A stretch of 64,000 nt of DNA. Source: Lederbergia sp. NSJ-179. Lineage in GTDB: Bacteria > Bacillota > Bacilli > Bacillales > Bacillaceae_C. Made by a program: the position numbers and the translations under genes. The notes under the pieces were generated by a model. It was not told the origin of the DNA. It ran no database searches and saw nothing but the letters and a program-made list of their open reading frames with translations. Shown here one piece after another: positions 17,206 through 27,202 of this stretch (within the stretch, counting starts at the first letter, position 1; every line of letters begins with the position of its first letter). The stretch is from positions 1 to 64,000 of the forward strand of contig NZ_JALIFP010000020.1 in assembly GCF_022867885.1 (NCBI RefSeq), read 5' to 3'.

Positions 17206-18543
17206 TTATTCCTCTTGTCCTTGAATCTCCTTTACAATGATTTCATATCTTTCTCCCATTTCACGAATGAAGGATTGACTATCTTTATCAGACTTTAAGA
17301 ATTCAGTTGCTTCTTGGTGGATGAAGTCATTCTCATTGAATTCGGGGTTAGGTCCGTATTTAGAGTAAGGATGTAGTTTTGCTTTTTTCATATTAAAAAT
17401 GGGGGAAAGATTATACGTTTTCTCGGTTTCTCCGATAATATTGGCACCAAATTGTTCAATAACTTCCTCATTTGCAATGGTTGGCGGATGACCAATTTTG
17501 GATAAATGCATCTGTGCTTTTTCTGATGATAAAAACTCGATAACCGCCCATGCGGCTGCTTTGTTATCACTATGCTTATTGATACTTAGTAACATGGGTG
17601 GGGTTGCGGGACCAACATTCGGTAAGTCAGACCATGTTGGCATTGTCACCATATCGAAGTTAAATCCTTCTACTTGGCTAAATAAAGGGAGCCATTGGAT
17701 TTGCCCAATTGTCATGGACAAATTTTGTTCACTCGTGAAATTGTATTCGCCATCTGGGTTGATCATTTCCGGGATGTTTCTATAGTTATTGAGTAGTTCA
17801 AAGAATTTTGTGATCCCGGGGTCAGCTGGAAATAAGACTTCTCCTGTTTCTGGATCACTTCCTTTGATACTTAGCTGAGAATAGGCAAATGAATGAATCC
17901 CCATGCTTAAACCTTTATATTGGACTCCATTCTGTTCTTGAGTTAATTTTCGTGCTAAATCTAGCGTTTGCTCCCAAGTAATTCCATTTTTTGGATAATG
18001 TACGCCAAAAAGATCAAAGATATCTTTATTAAAGAACATGGCTTTAGGCATGTTTTCAAGTGGCATTCCATATAGTTGCCCTTCCTCGGTTGGATCAAGA
18101 GAACGGGCAAGATCTACGAGTCCTTCTTGAAAAATCCCTAAGTCAAAATTGAACCGACTTACATAAGGATCGAGTGATTCAAGCAAATCTAATTCATGTA
18201 ACACTTCGAAATTTCCTGGCGCCCAAATAAGATCAGGTATCTCCCCAGTGGCAATCAGTTCTTGCAAACCTTCAGATTTAATGGGTTCCCCAATTAATTC
18301 AAGTTCGATATTGGGAAATTGCTTTTCAACCTGCGTTTTAAAACGTGTTTCAAACGTTTCTTCATCAACTGGAAGCATCATTGTTAATGTAACATCTTCT
18401 CCGTTGTACTCTGCATTGTTTATTTCGTCAGAATCTAATGAGTGAGTGTTACTATTATCAGATGTTTTTGAACAGGCGATAGAGAATAAAATTAATAAAA
18501 AAACTGTACCGATTAAAATCCATTTACTATTCGTCATTTTCAT
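17206..18543 (-). CDS. Orphan sugar-binding lipoprotein (family 1 solute-binding protein)
   Basis: This is a 445-residue extracellular solute-binding protein. The start ATG 18543 (reading MKMTNSKWIL) is preceded by GAAAGGA. A hydrophobic signal ends in a lipobox with Cys (LFSIACSK). The mature part has ELIATGEIPDLIWAPGN and AMFFNKDIFDLFGVHYPKNG, both typical of this family. The longer open frame up to 18852 contains no ribosome binding site and is ignored. No permease genes flank it. It is divergent from an AraC-type regulator and next to a GH2 enzyme. Its sequence is closely related to the orphan binding protein at 53608 (shared blocks DIFD.FGV.YP, DPETGEVL), so the two probably bind related ligands. 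Confidence 0.88.
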   Translation of the reverse strand: MKMTNSKWILIGTVFLLILFSIACSKTSDNSNTHSLDSDEINNAEYNGEDVTLTMMLPVDEETFETRFKTQVEKQFPNIELELIGEPIKSEGLQELIATGEIPDLIWAPGNFEVLHELDLLESLDPYVSRFNFDLGIFQEGLVDLARSLDPTEEGQLYGMPLENMPKAMFFNKDIFDLFGVHYPKNGITWEQTLDLARKLTQEQNGVQYKGLSMGIHSFAYSQLSIKGSDPETGEVLFPADPGITKFFELLNNYRNIPEMINPDGEYNFTSEQNLSMTIGQIQWLPLFSQVEGFNFDMVTMPTWSDLPNVGPATPPMLLSINKHSDNKAAAWAVIEFLSSEKAQMHLSKIGHPPTIANEEVIEQFGANIIGETEKTYNLSPIFNMKKAKLHPYSKYGPNPEFNENDFIHQEATEFLKSDKDSQSFIREMGERYEIIVKEIQGQEE

Positions 18544-18762
18544 TTTAACTATCATTCCTTTCGCTGTGCTCAAGGCACAACTTTCATTTTTTGGATCATC
18601 TAGACGAAAGATAAAGATTACGAAGGGGTGATTTGAGATGGATATACCCGTCTCCTTTTTTAAGGATGTGAACGATTGTTTGTATAAAAATTTTACTATA
18701 TCCCCGTTTTCAAGTATTCTTCTCTTGACGCAAAACAAAATGGAAGGTAAGGTTATTAAATA

Positions 18763-18777
18763 ATAAAGCGCTTTCCT
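18763..18777 (-). promoter_or_regulatory. cre-like site (CcpA) in the divergent region
   Basis: The palindromic core AAAGCGCTTT lies in the minus-strand reading AGGAAAGCGCTTTAT, 13 of 15 positions compatible with WTGNAANCGNWNNCW. It sits between the divergent binding protein and AraC genes, so carbon catabolite control is plausible. Confidence 0.45.
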
Positions 18778-18955
18778 ATTGATGAACGATGTCAAAAGGT
18801 TGTCGATAGACTTGTAAAGAATTCCTATTTCTGGGATGCTTGAAATCTTCAACGATTCAGGGATATAGTTTAATCATATAATGAATTTTGACCTCTCAAT
18901 AGGATATTAGAAACATATCAATCGCACATTTTGAATATTACAAGGATGTGAAAAT

Positions 18956-19798
18956 ATGAGTTCTTTGTATTTCCTTCAGATGCCGATTAAAGATCGAGTG
19001 ATTCCTCTTAGTTTAGTAACCATAGGATCTAATAATCAACCCTATCTAAACAGGCCGGTAGGACTGCCTTATCATCAGATTTTTTTAGCTACGGAAGGAA
19101 AAGGGATTTTTCGTCTATTTGGAGTTGGCGAATTTGAGTTATTACCAGGTGAGGTGATTATCATTCCTGCAGGAACAAGTCATGAATACTTTCCTTTATC
19201 TAGGAAGGCATGGGAACTTGGCTTTGTCGGTTTTGACGGTAAACTAGCGGATACGATGCTCGCACAATTAAATTTTCAAGAGATAAAAAAGATGGCCATT
19301 TATCCATTTTCTGTTATTTGGAAAAATATCGAACAACTCTGGTTTATTGCGAAAGAGAATGAGGACGATGCTCAATGGCATGCATCAAAGTATCTGTATT
19401 CTCTTCTATTAGAGTTAAAGAAATTATCTGAAGTTGATTATGGTGCTGAAAATGATTCGTATTCCCCTAATGGCCACGTTCAGAAGGTAGCCGAATTTAT
19501 TCGAACACATTATAATAAACCACTTAGGGTAGCTTCTTTGTCAAACATGGCCGGATATTCAAATCATCATTTTACAAGACTGTTTCGGGAGACTTATGGG
19601 ATGACTCCTCATCAATATTTGGAAAAAATTAGATTCGAAAAATCGAAGTTTTTACTTGAAGAGGAAAGAAGTTTGCTTATTTCTGAGGTAGCCAATCGTG
19701 TAGGGATGGAGGAAAATTATTTTATTCGATTGTTTAAGAAAAAATATGGCATAACCCCTGGGGCATATCGAGCAACATATGAAAAGGATGGGAGGTAG
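18956..19798 (+). CDS. AraC-family transcriptional regulator
   Basis: This is a 280-residue regulator with an N-terminal cupin domain (for example PYHQIFLATEGKGIFRLFG and LLPGEVIIIPAGTSHEY) and two C-terminal helix-turn-helix motifs (LRVASLSNMAGYSNHHFTRL, then SEVANRVGMEENYFIRLFKK and the end motif YGITPGAYR). ATG 18956 follows AAGGATGTG. It stands between a divergent binding protein gene and the converging GH2 gene, and it probably activates one or both when the sugar is present. Confidence 0.9.
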   Translation: MSSLYFLQMPIKDRVIPLSLVTIGSNNQPYLNRPVGLPYHQIFLATEGKGIFRLFGVGEFELLPGEVIIIPAGTSHEYFPLSRKAWELGFVGFDGKLADTMLAQLNFQEIKKMAIYPFSVIWKNIEQLWFIAKENEDDAQWHASKYLYSLLLELKKLSEVDYGAENDSYSPNGHVQKVAEFIRTHYNKPLRVASLSNMAGYSNHHFTRLFRETYGMTPHQYLEKIRFEKSKFLLEEERSLLISEVANRVGMEENYFIRLFKKKYGITPGAYRATYEKDGR

Positions 19799-19932
19799 CT
19801 CTTTGTAAAGTTGGATACATTCGCCTTCTGTAGAGACTAGTTCAGAAGGCGTTCATTATATCCAGCTATAAAAAAATCATTATTATGTGCAATCTCTTTC
19901 TGAGTACGATAGCCAGGATTATTTGAAGTTTT

Positions 19933-22900
19933 TTATGCATTACGATAGACTTCTAGTTTTTTAATGGCAACTTTCTCGAGGCCCCCACCAGCCATAAGAT
20001 CATAAACATAAATACGAATATACTTTATCGAGTGGACTTCAAAATCGATTGGATGGTAATAAGAACCAGTTGAAGTTTTGCTCACAACATCGACCCATCT
20101 TTGTTCATCCTTGGATACTTGAATTTTGTAAGCATAATGAGTACTGTCTTTCCCCCATAGTATTTTTGCCCCAGAAATGGATTCCTCATTGTCTAAGTTA
20201 ATTTGTAACCACTGTGGCAGGTTATAGGTACCCGCTTGCCACAGGGTCTGAGCGTTTTGATTCACAGCGTTCTCAGGTTCATTTCCGGGTGTAAAGCTAC
20301 TGGCTAATGCTGTTTTTCCCACTGCGATGTTGACTCTTTGCTTGGGTCGCAAGGGATGCTTTGTAGAGCCCCTACCCACAAAAAGCTGAAAATCCACGAT
20401 GCCTTCACATCCTACAGATGAACTACATAAGCTTAAGCGCACATATCGGGTATTCGATGCAAAATATTCTAGCTGTGTCTGTTCTGTTCTTTCATTTTCG
20501 GATCGGTTGACTACTGCGATCCAATCCTTTTGATCTTCACTAACTTCTAATTTATATTTCTTTGGACTTTTGTTGGAAGACCAAAGTATTTTCGACCCAA
20601 TGAGATTCATCTTTTCTTCTAGATCTATCATGATCCATGGTGTTGGATCCATTTTATCTGGTAGCCAGTAGCTTTCTTGATATTCATTATTGATACTCGA
20701 TCCTTTATGATCAATCTGTTCGCTGCTTACAGTCAAGCACATAAATGATACGGTCTTTTTATTGAGGAGTAGAAGATTACCACCATCATCTCCTCCCGAT
20801 ATATATTTTCCACCATAAGGAATGCTATTGATCTCTGCTTCGCCAGACTGTAACCCAGGTGCTGTAGCTGTTAGGGTTAGAATACCTGGTGTTAAAGTGG
20901 ATCGGATGAATGCAGGTCCAATTCCAGCTTCTGCCCTCACGGGGTTTGCTTCAACTCGACCATCTTCATTACCAATCAGTTGGCCAGGCCCCGATAGATG
21001 TAAAGAAATGGAATGGTTCGCTGTGGGAACGAGCTGCCCATGTTGATCCCGTATAGAAATATAAGCCATCATCATATCTGAACCATTTGCAATAAGCTCC
21101 TCCACTCCATTGGTCACAAATTCAACAGATAAGTGATTGGGTTTTCCTGGTGTATTAATGGTATGGGTGGCAACTAGCCTCTCATTTATAAAACCTTCAG
21201 CTCGGAGTTCCCCCTCCTCCCAAGGGATATCATGGAAAACGATGATAGGGTGACGAATATGGTCAATATTAGGAGGTTTTTTTGTGCCGATATATTTCTG
21301 GTTTCTATACAGCTTGACTTCATCTGTATTCGTATAAATATGTAGATCTCTTGGTGATGATTCCAATCCATAATTAGCAATGAAAATCATGGGCTTATGA
21401 TTGGCACTGGGAGATTTCTGGCTTTGAAACCAATAATAATTAAACTTTGGATAGCGATCACGATCAACGATTCCAGAGTGAGCAATTTCTTGGGACAAGC
21501 CTCGGTTGTAATCATTGTAACTCCATAGTGCGTACCCTGAAATTCTCTGATTGGCATTCAATCCTGCCCAGTCCCAATATCCATCTTCTTCCTCGTCATT
21601 CTTCCATTTGTTTCCTTTTAGAGAGTTTTGACGGTGGAGACTAGCTTGAATAAGGCTTTTTTCGCCAAACTTTCGTGCGGAACGCTCTCCATCCAATAAA
21701 TTGTGGTTCGCATCTCCCCATTCTCTGGTAATCAATGGTTTTGTTTCACTATAGGCCTCCTTGTACACGACATCAAAATGTTTTCCGTAGGGAGCACCGA
21801 AATCAGATGCCGCAATGGCTTGATTAGTTGGATATTCTTCGTGGACAGCCTGATAAGCCTTTTGGGCGAATTCCTTGGGGTACCATGTTTCATTTAAAAC
21901 AGGTTCCCAGACGATAACGGAAGGATGATTCCGATATAAGCGAATCATCTCTCGTGTCATTTGTAAAGACCTTGTTTCGAAATCTCCTTTATCTGTATAA
22001 TATTGCCACCCAGGAGTAGGGACAATCACGGCAATTCCTAATTCATCGCAAGCGTTTATGAAGGCTTGGTTCTGTGGATAATGACCAGTTCGAATAAAAT
22101 TAAAGCCAGCCTCCTTGATCATTTTCACATCACGATAAAGCATGGAATTTGATACAGCATTCCCGACATAGAGGAAATCTTCATGATAATTGACACCATT
22201 TAATAGGATGCGTTTTCCATTTATATAGAAACCATTCTTGGCAGTAAATGTAATGTTTCTGATTCCGATTTGTTCTTGATAAGTATCTCTCAGCTGATTC
22301 CCTTCTTTTACTTGAATAAGCATGATATACAAGTTTGGATGATCCATACTCCATAATTTTGGCCTATCGATGGTTAATGTTTGAACAAAAGTTTCATCAC
22401 TTTCTGCACGTAACGAGATCTTATTACTTTTACCTTCGGCTACAATGGTCTGCGTCTCTTTGTCCAAAATTTTTGCCTCAGCATAAATCTCTTTCATCGT
22501 TTTTTCATCATTTTGAACGTGGGTTTGAATTTGTATTTTGGCTCTCTGTTCGTCTACTTCTGGGTAGGTGATGAAAACCCCGCCGCTCGCAACTTTATTG
22601 GCATAAACGGCATCCGTAATATGAAGTGGATTAGTCACAATCAGTTGAACATGACGATATAAACCGCCAAAATAAACAAAATCAAGTTCTTTTTGTGGTT
22701 TTCCAGGAGGGGTCTCTCCATCATCATTTGAATCCACTTTCACTTCGATGATATTCTGTTTTCCTAGCATGACGGTCTCTGTCACATCAATAGTAAAGGG
22801 CAAATACCCTCCGTAATGTGAACATACATGTTGACCGTTCACCCAAACCTCTGCATTGATCATGACTCCCTCAAAGCGAATAAAGATTTTTTTTTTGATC

Positions 22901-23133
22901 AGAGTTTGATCCAATGTAAAATATCGTCGGTACCAACTGATTCCTTGGTAACTTGGTGAATCTTTCCACTCTTTTGGCTCAAGGCGAACTGTATGTGGTA
23001 AAATGACTCGTTCCCAACAGGTGTCATCAACCATCTCCTTATAGATGTCTCCTCTATAAAATAACCAATCCGTATTGAAATTAAATACTTCTCTCTCTAT
23101 CTCGTTCTCGTACAGGGTACCATTTCCCATCAT
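19933..23133 (-). CDS. GH2 family glycosidase with two C-terminal discoidin domains
   Basis: This is a 1066-residue glycoside hydrolase of family 2 (beta-galactosidase/beta-glucuronidase type). Order of domains: sugar-binding jelly roll (WYRRYFTLDQ...WVNGQHVCSHYGGYLPF), Ig-like domain, and TIM barrel with GYHEDFLYV-type loops. The acid/base Glu is near residue 412 (VIVWEPVLNETWYP) and the nucleophile Glu near residue 470 (PLITREWGDAN). DUF4982-like and Ig-like domains follow, then two F5/8 type C (discoidin, CBM32-like) domains at about 805-930 and 935-1066 (each with W....I.L and Y..EVS.D...W blocks). There is no signal peptide, which is odd for a carbohydrate-binding enzyme. ATG 23133 follows GAGGAGTGAG. 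The exact substrate is unknown. Confidence 0.88.
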   Translation of the reverse strand: MMGNGTLYENEIEREVFNFNTDWLFYRGDIYKEMVDDTCWERVILPHTVRLEPKEWKDSPSYQGISWYRRYFTLDQTLIKKKIFIRFEGVMINAEVWVNGQHVCSHYGGYLPFTIDVTETVMLGKQNIIEVKVDSNDDGETPPGKPQKELDFVYFGGLYRHVQLIVTNPLHITDAVYANKVASGGVFITYPEVDEQRAKIQIQTHVQNDEKTMKEIYAEAKILDKETQTIVAEGKSNKISLRAESDETFVQTLTIDRPKLWSMDHPNLYIMLIQVKEGNQLRDTYQEQIGIRNITFTAKNGFYINGKRILLNGVNYHEDFLYVGNAVSNSMLYRDVKMIKEAGFNFIRTGHYPQNQAFINACDELGIAVIVPTPGWQYYTDKGDFETRSLQMTREMIRLYRNHPSVIVWEPVLNETWYPKEFAQKAYQAVHEEYPTNQAIAASDFGAPYGKHFDVVYKEAYSETKPLITREWGDANHNLLDGERSARKFGEKSLIQASLHRQNSLKGNKWKNDEEEDGYWDWAGLNANQRISGYALWSYNDYNRGLSQEIAHSGIVDRDRYPKFNYYWFQSQKSPSANHKPMIFIANYGLESSPRDLHIYTNTDEVKLYRNQKYIGTKKPPNIDHIRHPIIVFHDIPWEEGELRAEGFINERLVATHTINTPGKPNHLSVEFVTNGVEELIANGSDMMMAYISIRDQHGQLVPTANHSISLHLSGPGQLIGNEDGRVEANPVRAEAGIGPAFIRSTLTPGILTLTATAPGLQSGEAEINSIPYGGKYISGGDDGGNLLLLNKKTVSFMCLTVSSEQIDHKGSSINNEYQESYWLPDKMDPTPWIMIDLEEKMNLIGSKILWSSNKSPKKYKLEVSEDQKDWIAVVNRSENERTEQTQLEYFASNTRYVRLSLCSSSVGCEGIVDFQLFVGRGSTKHPLRPKQRVNIAVGKTALASSFTPGNEPENAVNQNAQTLWQAGTYNLPQWLQINLDNEESISGAKILWGKDSTHYAYKIQVSKDEQRWVDVVSKTSTGSYYHPIDFEVHSIKYIRIYVYDLMAGGGLEKVAIKKLEVYRNA

Positions 23134-23252
23134 GATTACTCACTCCTCTTCATTTGTCAAATGGATGCCAAAAACATTCAATCGTTTAACATCATACAAC
23201 ACTAGCATTTTCTCTAGTAGGAGTATATGAACAATTCCATAGGACGATTTGG

Positions 23253-23513
23253 ATGTTAGAAAGCATGAAAAATATCGAGAGAAGGTTCGTTTCTAGATGG
23301 TTTGCTGATACGAGTAATCTTGTTCAATTGTGTATTCATACATTAAATGAAGAGGAAATATTCGATTGTGATCGGTTTATTACTATTTTGAAATATACAA
23401 AATGTCCGATTGATATGTTCCTAATATCCTATTTAGTGGACAAAATTTATTATATGATTAAGAAACAGGAATCACGAATCACGGATCAATCTCACAGTGT
23501 CCTAATAGAATGA
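23253..23513 (+). CDS. Small hypothetical ORF, 82-86 residues
   Basis: An open frame (MLESMKNIERRFVSRWFADT at its start) lies between the GH2 gene and the binding protein. The ribosome binding site is weak and I recognise no family. It is AT-rich like its surroundings and could be spurious. If real, it would be a small soluble protein. Confidence 0.25.
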   Translation: MLESMKNIERRFVSRWFADTSNLVQLCIHTLNEEEIFDCDRFITILKYTKCPIDMFLISYLVDKIYYMIKKQESRITDQSHSVLIE

Positions 23514-23629
23514 ACTTTTTGTGATATTCAATAGTCATAATCAACTTATCTATATCTTTAGAGAGAATACGAGACAATCTGAGCTATAAAATCAAAAAAT
23601 AAAATATTGAGCTATGAGGAGTGGTTTTA

Positions 23630-25048
23630 ATGAAAAAAATGTCTATAATATTGAGTTTTATCATTTTGATTGCTGTTGTTACAGGAGCGTGTTCGAATGG
23701 TGGCGAAAGTGATGATGCTGTCACTTTAAAAGTATGGAACCGATATCCAGAATTAAATCCTACTTTTGAACAATTTGCTAAGGACTTTGAAAAAGAAAAC
23801 CCAGAGATAAAAATTGATTTACAAAATATTCCGGTAGGCTCTGCAGCCGCACAATATCAAACGGCTATTTCAGAGAAAAGTCTACCAGATATTTTTACTA
23901 CATCGACAGTGACATTAAGAGAGCTAGTAGATATGGATATGGCGAAAGATTTAAGTGAACTTTTCACAGAGGACATAAAAGATGACTATTATCCGGGTAC
24001 ATGGTACGAAAATGGGACAACCATCAATAATATACCGTATGTCTTTCCGTTATTTTCACCCAATCATGGTGTAAATATGATGTTTTATAATAAAGATGTT
24101 CTGGAAGAAAATAATATTTCTGAAAATGAACTTCCTCAGACTTGGGATGAATTGATGGAGATGGGGAAGGAAATTCACAAAAATTCTGATGGCCAAACAT
24201 ATGGATTAATGTGGTATAACGATGATTGGGCCAATGCTGGAGTCATTAACTATCAATCTACGGCTATTTTCCCTGAAACACCGGAAAATATTAATTATAA
24301 AAAAGGGACTCCAGATTTTAATAACATCGGAAAGATAGAGACAATTGAATATTTAAAAACATTACAAAAGGAAAACGTGATGCACCCAACCAGTCTGGAA
24401 ATTGATACTTCTCAAGCAGAAGCAAATTTTGCAGCAGGGAAAGCTGCTTTTTATATTGGGGGTAATTGGACAGGTACTAATTTGATCGAAACAAGTAATT
24501 TTGACAATTGGGGTGTCGTGGAGATGCCTACGAAGGATGGGAAACCTTGGTATCATTCAGCAAATGGCACCAATGGTCTGATTGTAAATAATGATACAGA
24601 GCACGCGGAGGAAGTAAAAGTTTTTCTTAACTATGCTTTAGATCATATTTATAGTGATGTGATTTTAAAAGCGGGAAGTACACAACCGGCAAAAATGGAT
24701 GTGGAAGGAGAAGCTCCTTTTCCGCAATATGAAGAAATTACTGAGTTAATGACGGATCAAGCGATTACGGTTCCAGATCCAACAGAAAGAAGTTTGAAAA
24801 CCATTGATTTTAAAAGTGAATATACTTCTCAATTAAGTTTCAGTGACGTAGGAGAAATAGCGGTTGGTTATTTAGCCGGAGAAGTAAAGGATCTAAAAAG
24901 TGAATTGGACAAGATGAATGCAGAAGCCAATAAGACATTTGACAAACTTTTAGAAGATACCCCAGAGGTTACAAGAGAATTGTACCAATTTCCTAATTGG
25001 GAACCATTTACACCATACACGAAGGAAGATTATGAGACTTTAAAATAA
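23630..25048 (+). CDS. Sugar ABC transporter solute-binding lipoprotein
   Basis: This is a 472-residue family 1 solute-binding protein with signal peptide MKKMSIILSFIILIAVVTGA and a lipobox Cys in VVTGACSN. Family features include LKVWNRYPELNPTFEQFAKD and MMFYNKDVLEENNI. The start ATG 23630 follows TGAGGAGTGG; the GTG at 23621 is part of that site. Two permease genes follow after a 340-base gap holding a hairpin, which is common where the binding protein must be made in excess. With the neighbouring GH2 enzyme it probably takes up the released oligosaccharide. Confidence 0.92.
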   Translation: MKKMSIILSFIILIAVVTGACSNGGESDDAVTLKVWNRYPELNPTFEQFAKDFEKENPEIKIDLQNIPVGSAAAQYQTAISEKSLPDIFTTSTVTLRELVDMDMAKDLSELFTEDIKDDYYPGTWYENGTTINNIPYVFPLFSPNHGVNMMFYNKDVLEENNISENELPQTWDELMEMGKEIHKNSDGQTYGLMWYNDDWANAGVINYQSTAIFPETPENINYKKGTPDFNNIGKIETIEYLKTLQKENVMHPTSLEIDTSQAEANFAAGKAAFYIGGNWTGTNLIETSNFDNWGVVEMPTKDGKPWYHSANGTNGLIVNNDTEHAEEVKVFLNYALDHIYSDVILKAGSTQPAKMDVEGEAPFPQYEEITELMTDQAITVPDPTERSLKTIDFKSEYTSQLSFSDVGEIAVGYLAGEVKDLKSELDKMNAEANKTFDKLLEDTPEVTRELYQFPNWEPFTPYTKEDYETLK

Positions 25049-25060
25049 GAAACATTGAAT

Positions 25061-25089
25061 GTGACACGGTACTTACTGTCCCGTGTCAC
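25061..25089 (+). terminator. Hairpin between binding protein and permease genes
   Basis: GTGACACGG (25061-25069) pairs perfectly with CCGTGTCAC (25081-25089). No long T-run follows, so it may be a partial terminator or an mRNA stabiliser that raises binding protein levels over permeases. Confidence 0.55.
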
Positions 25090-25388
25090 TTCAATTAAAA
25101 ACTACACGATATGTGCGTATTCAAAAAGAAGGATCTAAAGAACTAAGGTGTTCAAAGCGTTTCGAACAGCTCACTTGTACAAGATGTAATGACTTCTGCG
25201 TTTCCCTCAGGACGTGGGCGGCTTTAGCTTAAGAGCCTTGAGCACAAGAAAAGCTTCTCCCAATTTGTAACTTACACGGGAAAAAGTGGTTTTCTTTTCC
25301 AAGAGTGGACAAGCAAGCCAACGAATACATTCGCAATGTCATTTCCACCGAATTTTTTGAACATCCTCTATAAAAGGAGTGAAAAAGT
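25090..25388. other. Gap inside the importer operon, no gene seen
   Basis: Roughly 300 bases without a plausible plus-strand gene. The composition is less AT-rich than its flanks (a stretch near 25195-25270 with GGACGTGGGCGGC). I could not identify it as an IS end or RNA. The minus-strand frame here overlaps the start of the permease and has no ribosome binding site. Confidence 0.4.
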
Positions 25389-26372
25389 ATGTCAAAGAGT
25401 AGTTTGAAAGTGCTATCAGCTAAACCCAAATATAGCCAACGAGAAAAACGGCGATTTATGTGGGCGTATATTTTTTTATTACCACAGGCCATTGTGTTTT
25501 TAACCTTATCGGTTTATCCCATTATTATGAGTTACGTGTATTCATTTTTTAATTGGACTGGTTTTGGTCCATTGACTAATTTTGTCGGTCTTGACAATTA
25601 TATACGATTATTGACACAAGGACGATTTTGGAATGCTTTCCTCAATACTTTTTATTATGTGATTGGCACAACAGTTTTTAGCGTGGGTTTCTCTTTAGTT
25701 TTGGCCATTATTCTGAATGATGCTCGATTGCGCGGAAAAGCTTTTTATCGGACGATTTATTTCTTACCAGTTGTTACCACAACAGCCATTATAGGGATTA
25801 TCATGGGGAATATATTTGGGATCGATGGCTTGGTCAATCAAGTTTTCCAAACGATCATTTCGGACAAGAAAGCCATTCCCTGGTTATCCACAGGAACACT
25901 GGCTATGTTGGTTTTAATTTTAGTGGGGTCATGGAAAAGTATAGGAATTAATATGATTTATTGGTTAGCAGGCTTACAAGCCATACCAACAGAATTATAT
26001 GAATCTGCTCAATTGGATGGTGCAGGTTTTTGGAAAACGTTAAAGCATGTTACGCTTCCATTAATTAAACCGATGTTAGCCGTTATTGTTTTACTATCTT
26101 TGGTAAGTGGGATGCATGTCTTTGATCTTGTAAAAACGTTGACAGATGGCGGTCCTTACCGTGCTACAGAGACACTTGATCTCTATATTTATAATTATGC
26201 ATTTGCGGATGGAGAAGGTGGCGGTACTCCCATGATGGGGTATGCTTCTGCAGCAGGTGTTTTATTAGGGATTTTTACCTTTCTCATTAGTATTATTTTC
26301 GGCGGGGCTGGTTTTTCAGCGGAAATAAGGAAGTTTAGGAAAACGAGAGCGGAAAAGAAGGCGGCGAAATAA
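25389..26372 (+). CDS. Sugar ABC transporter permease (first subunit)
   Basis: This is a 327-residue MalF/UgpA-like permease. The N-terminal cytoplasmic tail ends in REKRRFMWAYIFLLPQA, about six transmembrane segments follow, and the EAA loop reads TELYESAQLDGAGFWKTL. ATG 25389 follows AAAAGGAGTG. Its stop overlaps the start of the next gene (TAATG). Confidence 0.93.
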   Translation: MSKSSLKVLSAKPKYSQREKRRFMWAYIFLLPQAIVFLTLSVYPIIMSYVYSFFNWTGFGPLTNFVGLDNYIRLLTQGRFWNAFLNTFYYVIGTTVFSVGFSLVLAIILNDARLRGKAFYRTIYFLPVVTTTAIIGIIMGNIFGIDGLVNQVFQTIISDKKAIPWLSTGTLAMLVLILVGSWKSIGINMIYWLAGLQAIPTELYESAQLDGAGFWKTLKHVTLPLIKPMLAVIVLLSLVSGMHVFDLVKTLTDGGPYRATETLDLYIYNYAFADGEGGGTPMMGYASAAGVLLGIFTFLISIIFGGAGFSAEIRKFRKTRAEKKAAK

Positions 26373-27202
26373 TGATCAGTAGTAAATCAGCACGTATTGT
26401 CATTCACTTTTTTCTAGCTGTGGTCGGTTTGATCTGGATCTATCCTTTTATATGGATGGTTTTCTCATCATTTAAAACGAATAGGGAATTACTTGTATCA
26501 GGGACAACATTACTACCAGAGGTTTTCCAATGGGAAAACTATTCAAGAGCTTGGAATAATGCAAACTTTTCAGGTTATTTTCTTAATACGGTCATTTTAA
26601 CTGTTTCCACTGTTTTGATCGTGGTCATTCTATGTGCATTAACCGGTTATGCTTTGGGGCGAGTGAACTTTCCAGGGAGGAAACTTGTTGTGATGGGAGT
26701 AGCAGCTATTATGTTCATTCCAAAAGGTTACACGATTATCCCCTTATTTAAGTTGATTAATCAACTCGGCCTATCCGATAGTTTATTAGGTGTAATTGTA
26801 GCAGAGGCATCAGGAGCCCACGTTTTATTTATTCTGATGTTTACATCTTTCTTTGCTTCAATACCAAAAGAATTAGAAGAAGCAGCAGAAATGGATGGAG
26901 CAAGTTTTGCAGGGACGTTTACTAAAATTATGCTTCCTCTGAGTGCACCCATGATTGCAACGACAGCCATTATGCAATTTATTTGGACATGGAGTTCTTT
27001 CTTGGTCCCTCTTGTGTTAACCATTAATAGGCCTGAATTAAGAACATTAGCCGTAGGCATGCAGTCATTTGTAGGTACATATAGTAATGACTTTGCAGGT
27101 ATGACAGCTGGTGCAACGATATCCTTAGTTCCAGTTATGCTGGTTTTTATTGTGCTGCAAAGATACTTTATTGAAGGGGTTGCAGGAGCGGTAAAATCCT
27201 GA
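26372..27202 (+). CDS. Sugar ABC transporter permease (second subunit, MalG-like)
   Basis: This is a 276-residue MalG-like permease with EAA motif KELEEAAEMDGASFAGTF and the family end LQRYFIEGVAGAVKS. The ATG overlaps the stop of the preceding permease, so they are translationally coupled. No ATPase gene follows; the complex presumably uses a shared ATPase encoded elsewhere. Confidence 0.93.
   Translation: MISSKSARIVIHFFLAVVGLIWIYPFIWMVFSSFKTNRELLVSGTTLLPEVFQWENYSRAWNNANFSGYFLNTVILTVSTVLIVVILCALTGYALGRVNFPGRKLVVMGVAAIMFIPKGYTIIPLFKLINQLGLSDSLLGVIVAEASGAHVLFILMFTSFFASIPKELEEAAEMDGASFAGTFTKIMLPLSAPMIATTAIMQFIWTWSSFLVPLVLTINRPELRTLAVGMQSFVGTYSNDFAGMTAGATISLVPVMLVFIVLQRYFIEGVAGAVKS

Noticed and set aside
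18544-18852. 103-codon N-terminal extension of the binding protein at 17206
   Set aside because: It would put the signal peptide in the middle of the protein. The ribosome binding site and signal peptide support the start at 18543.
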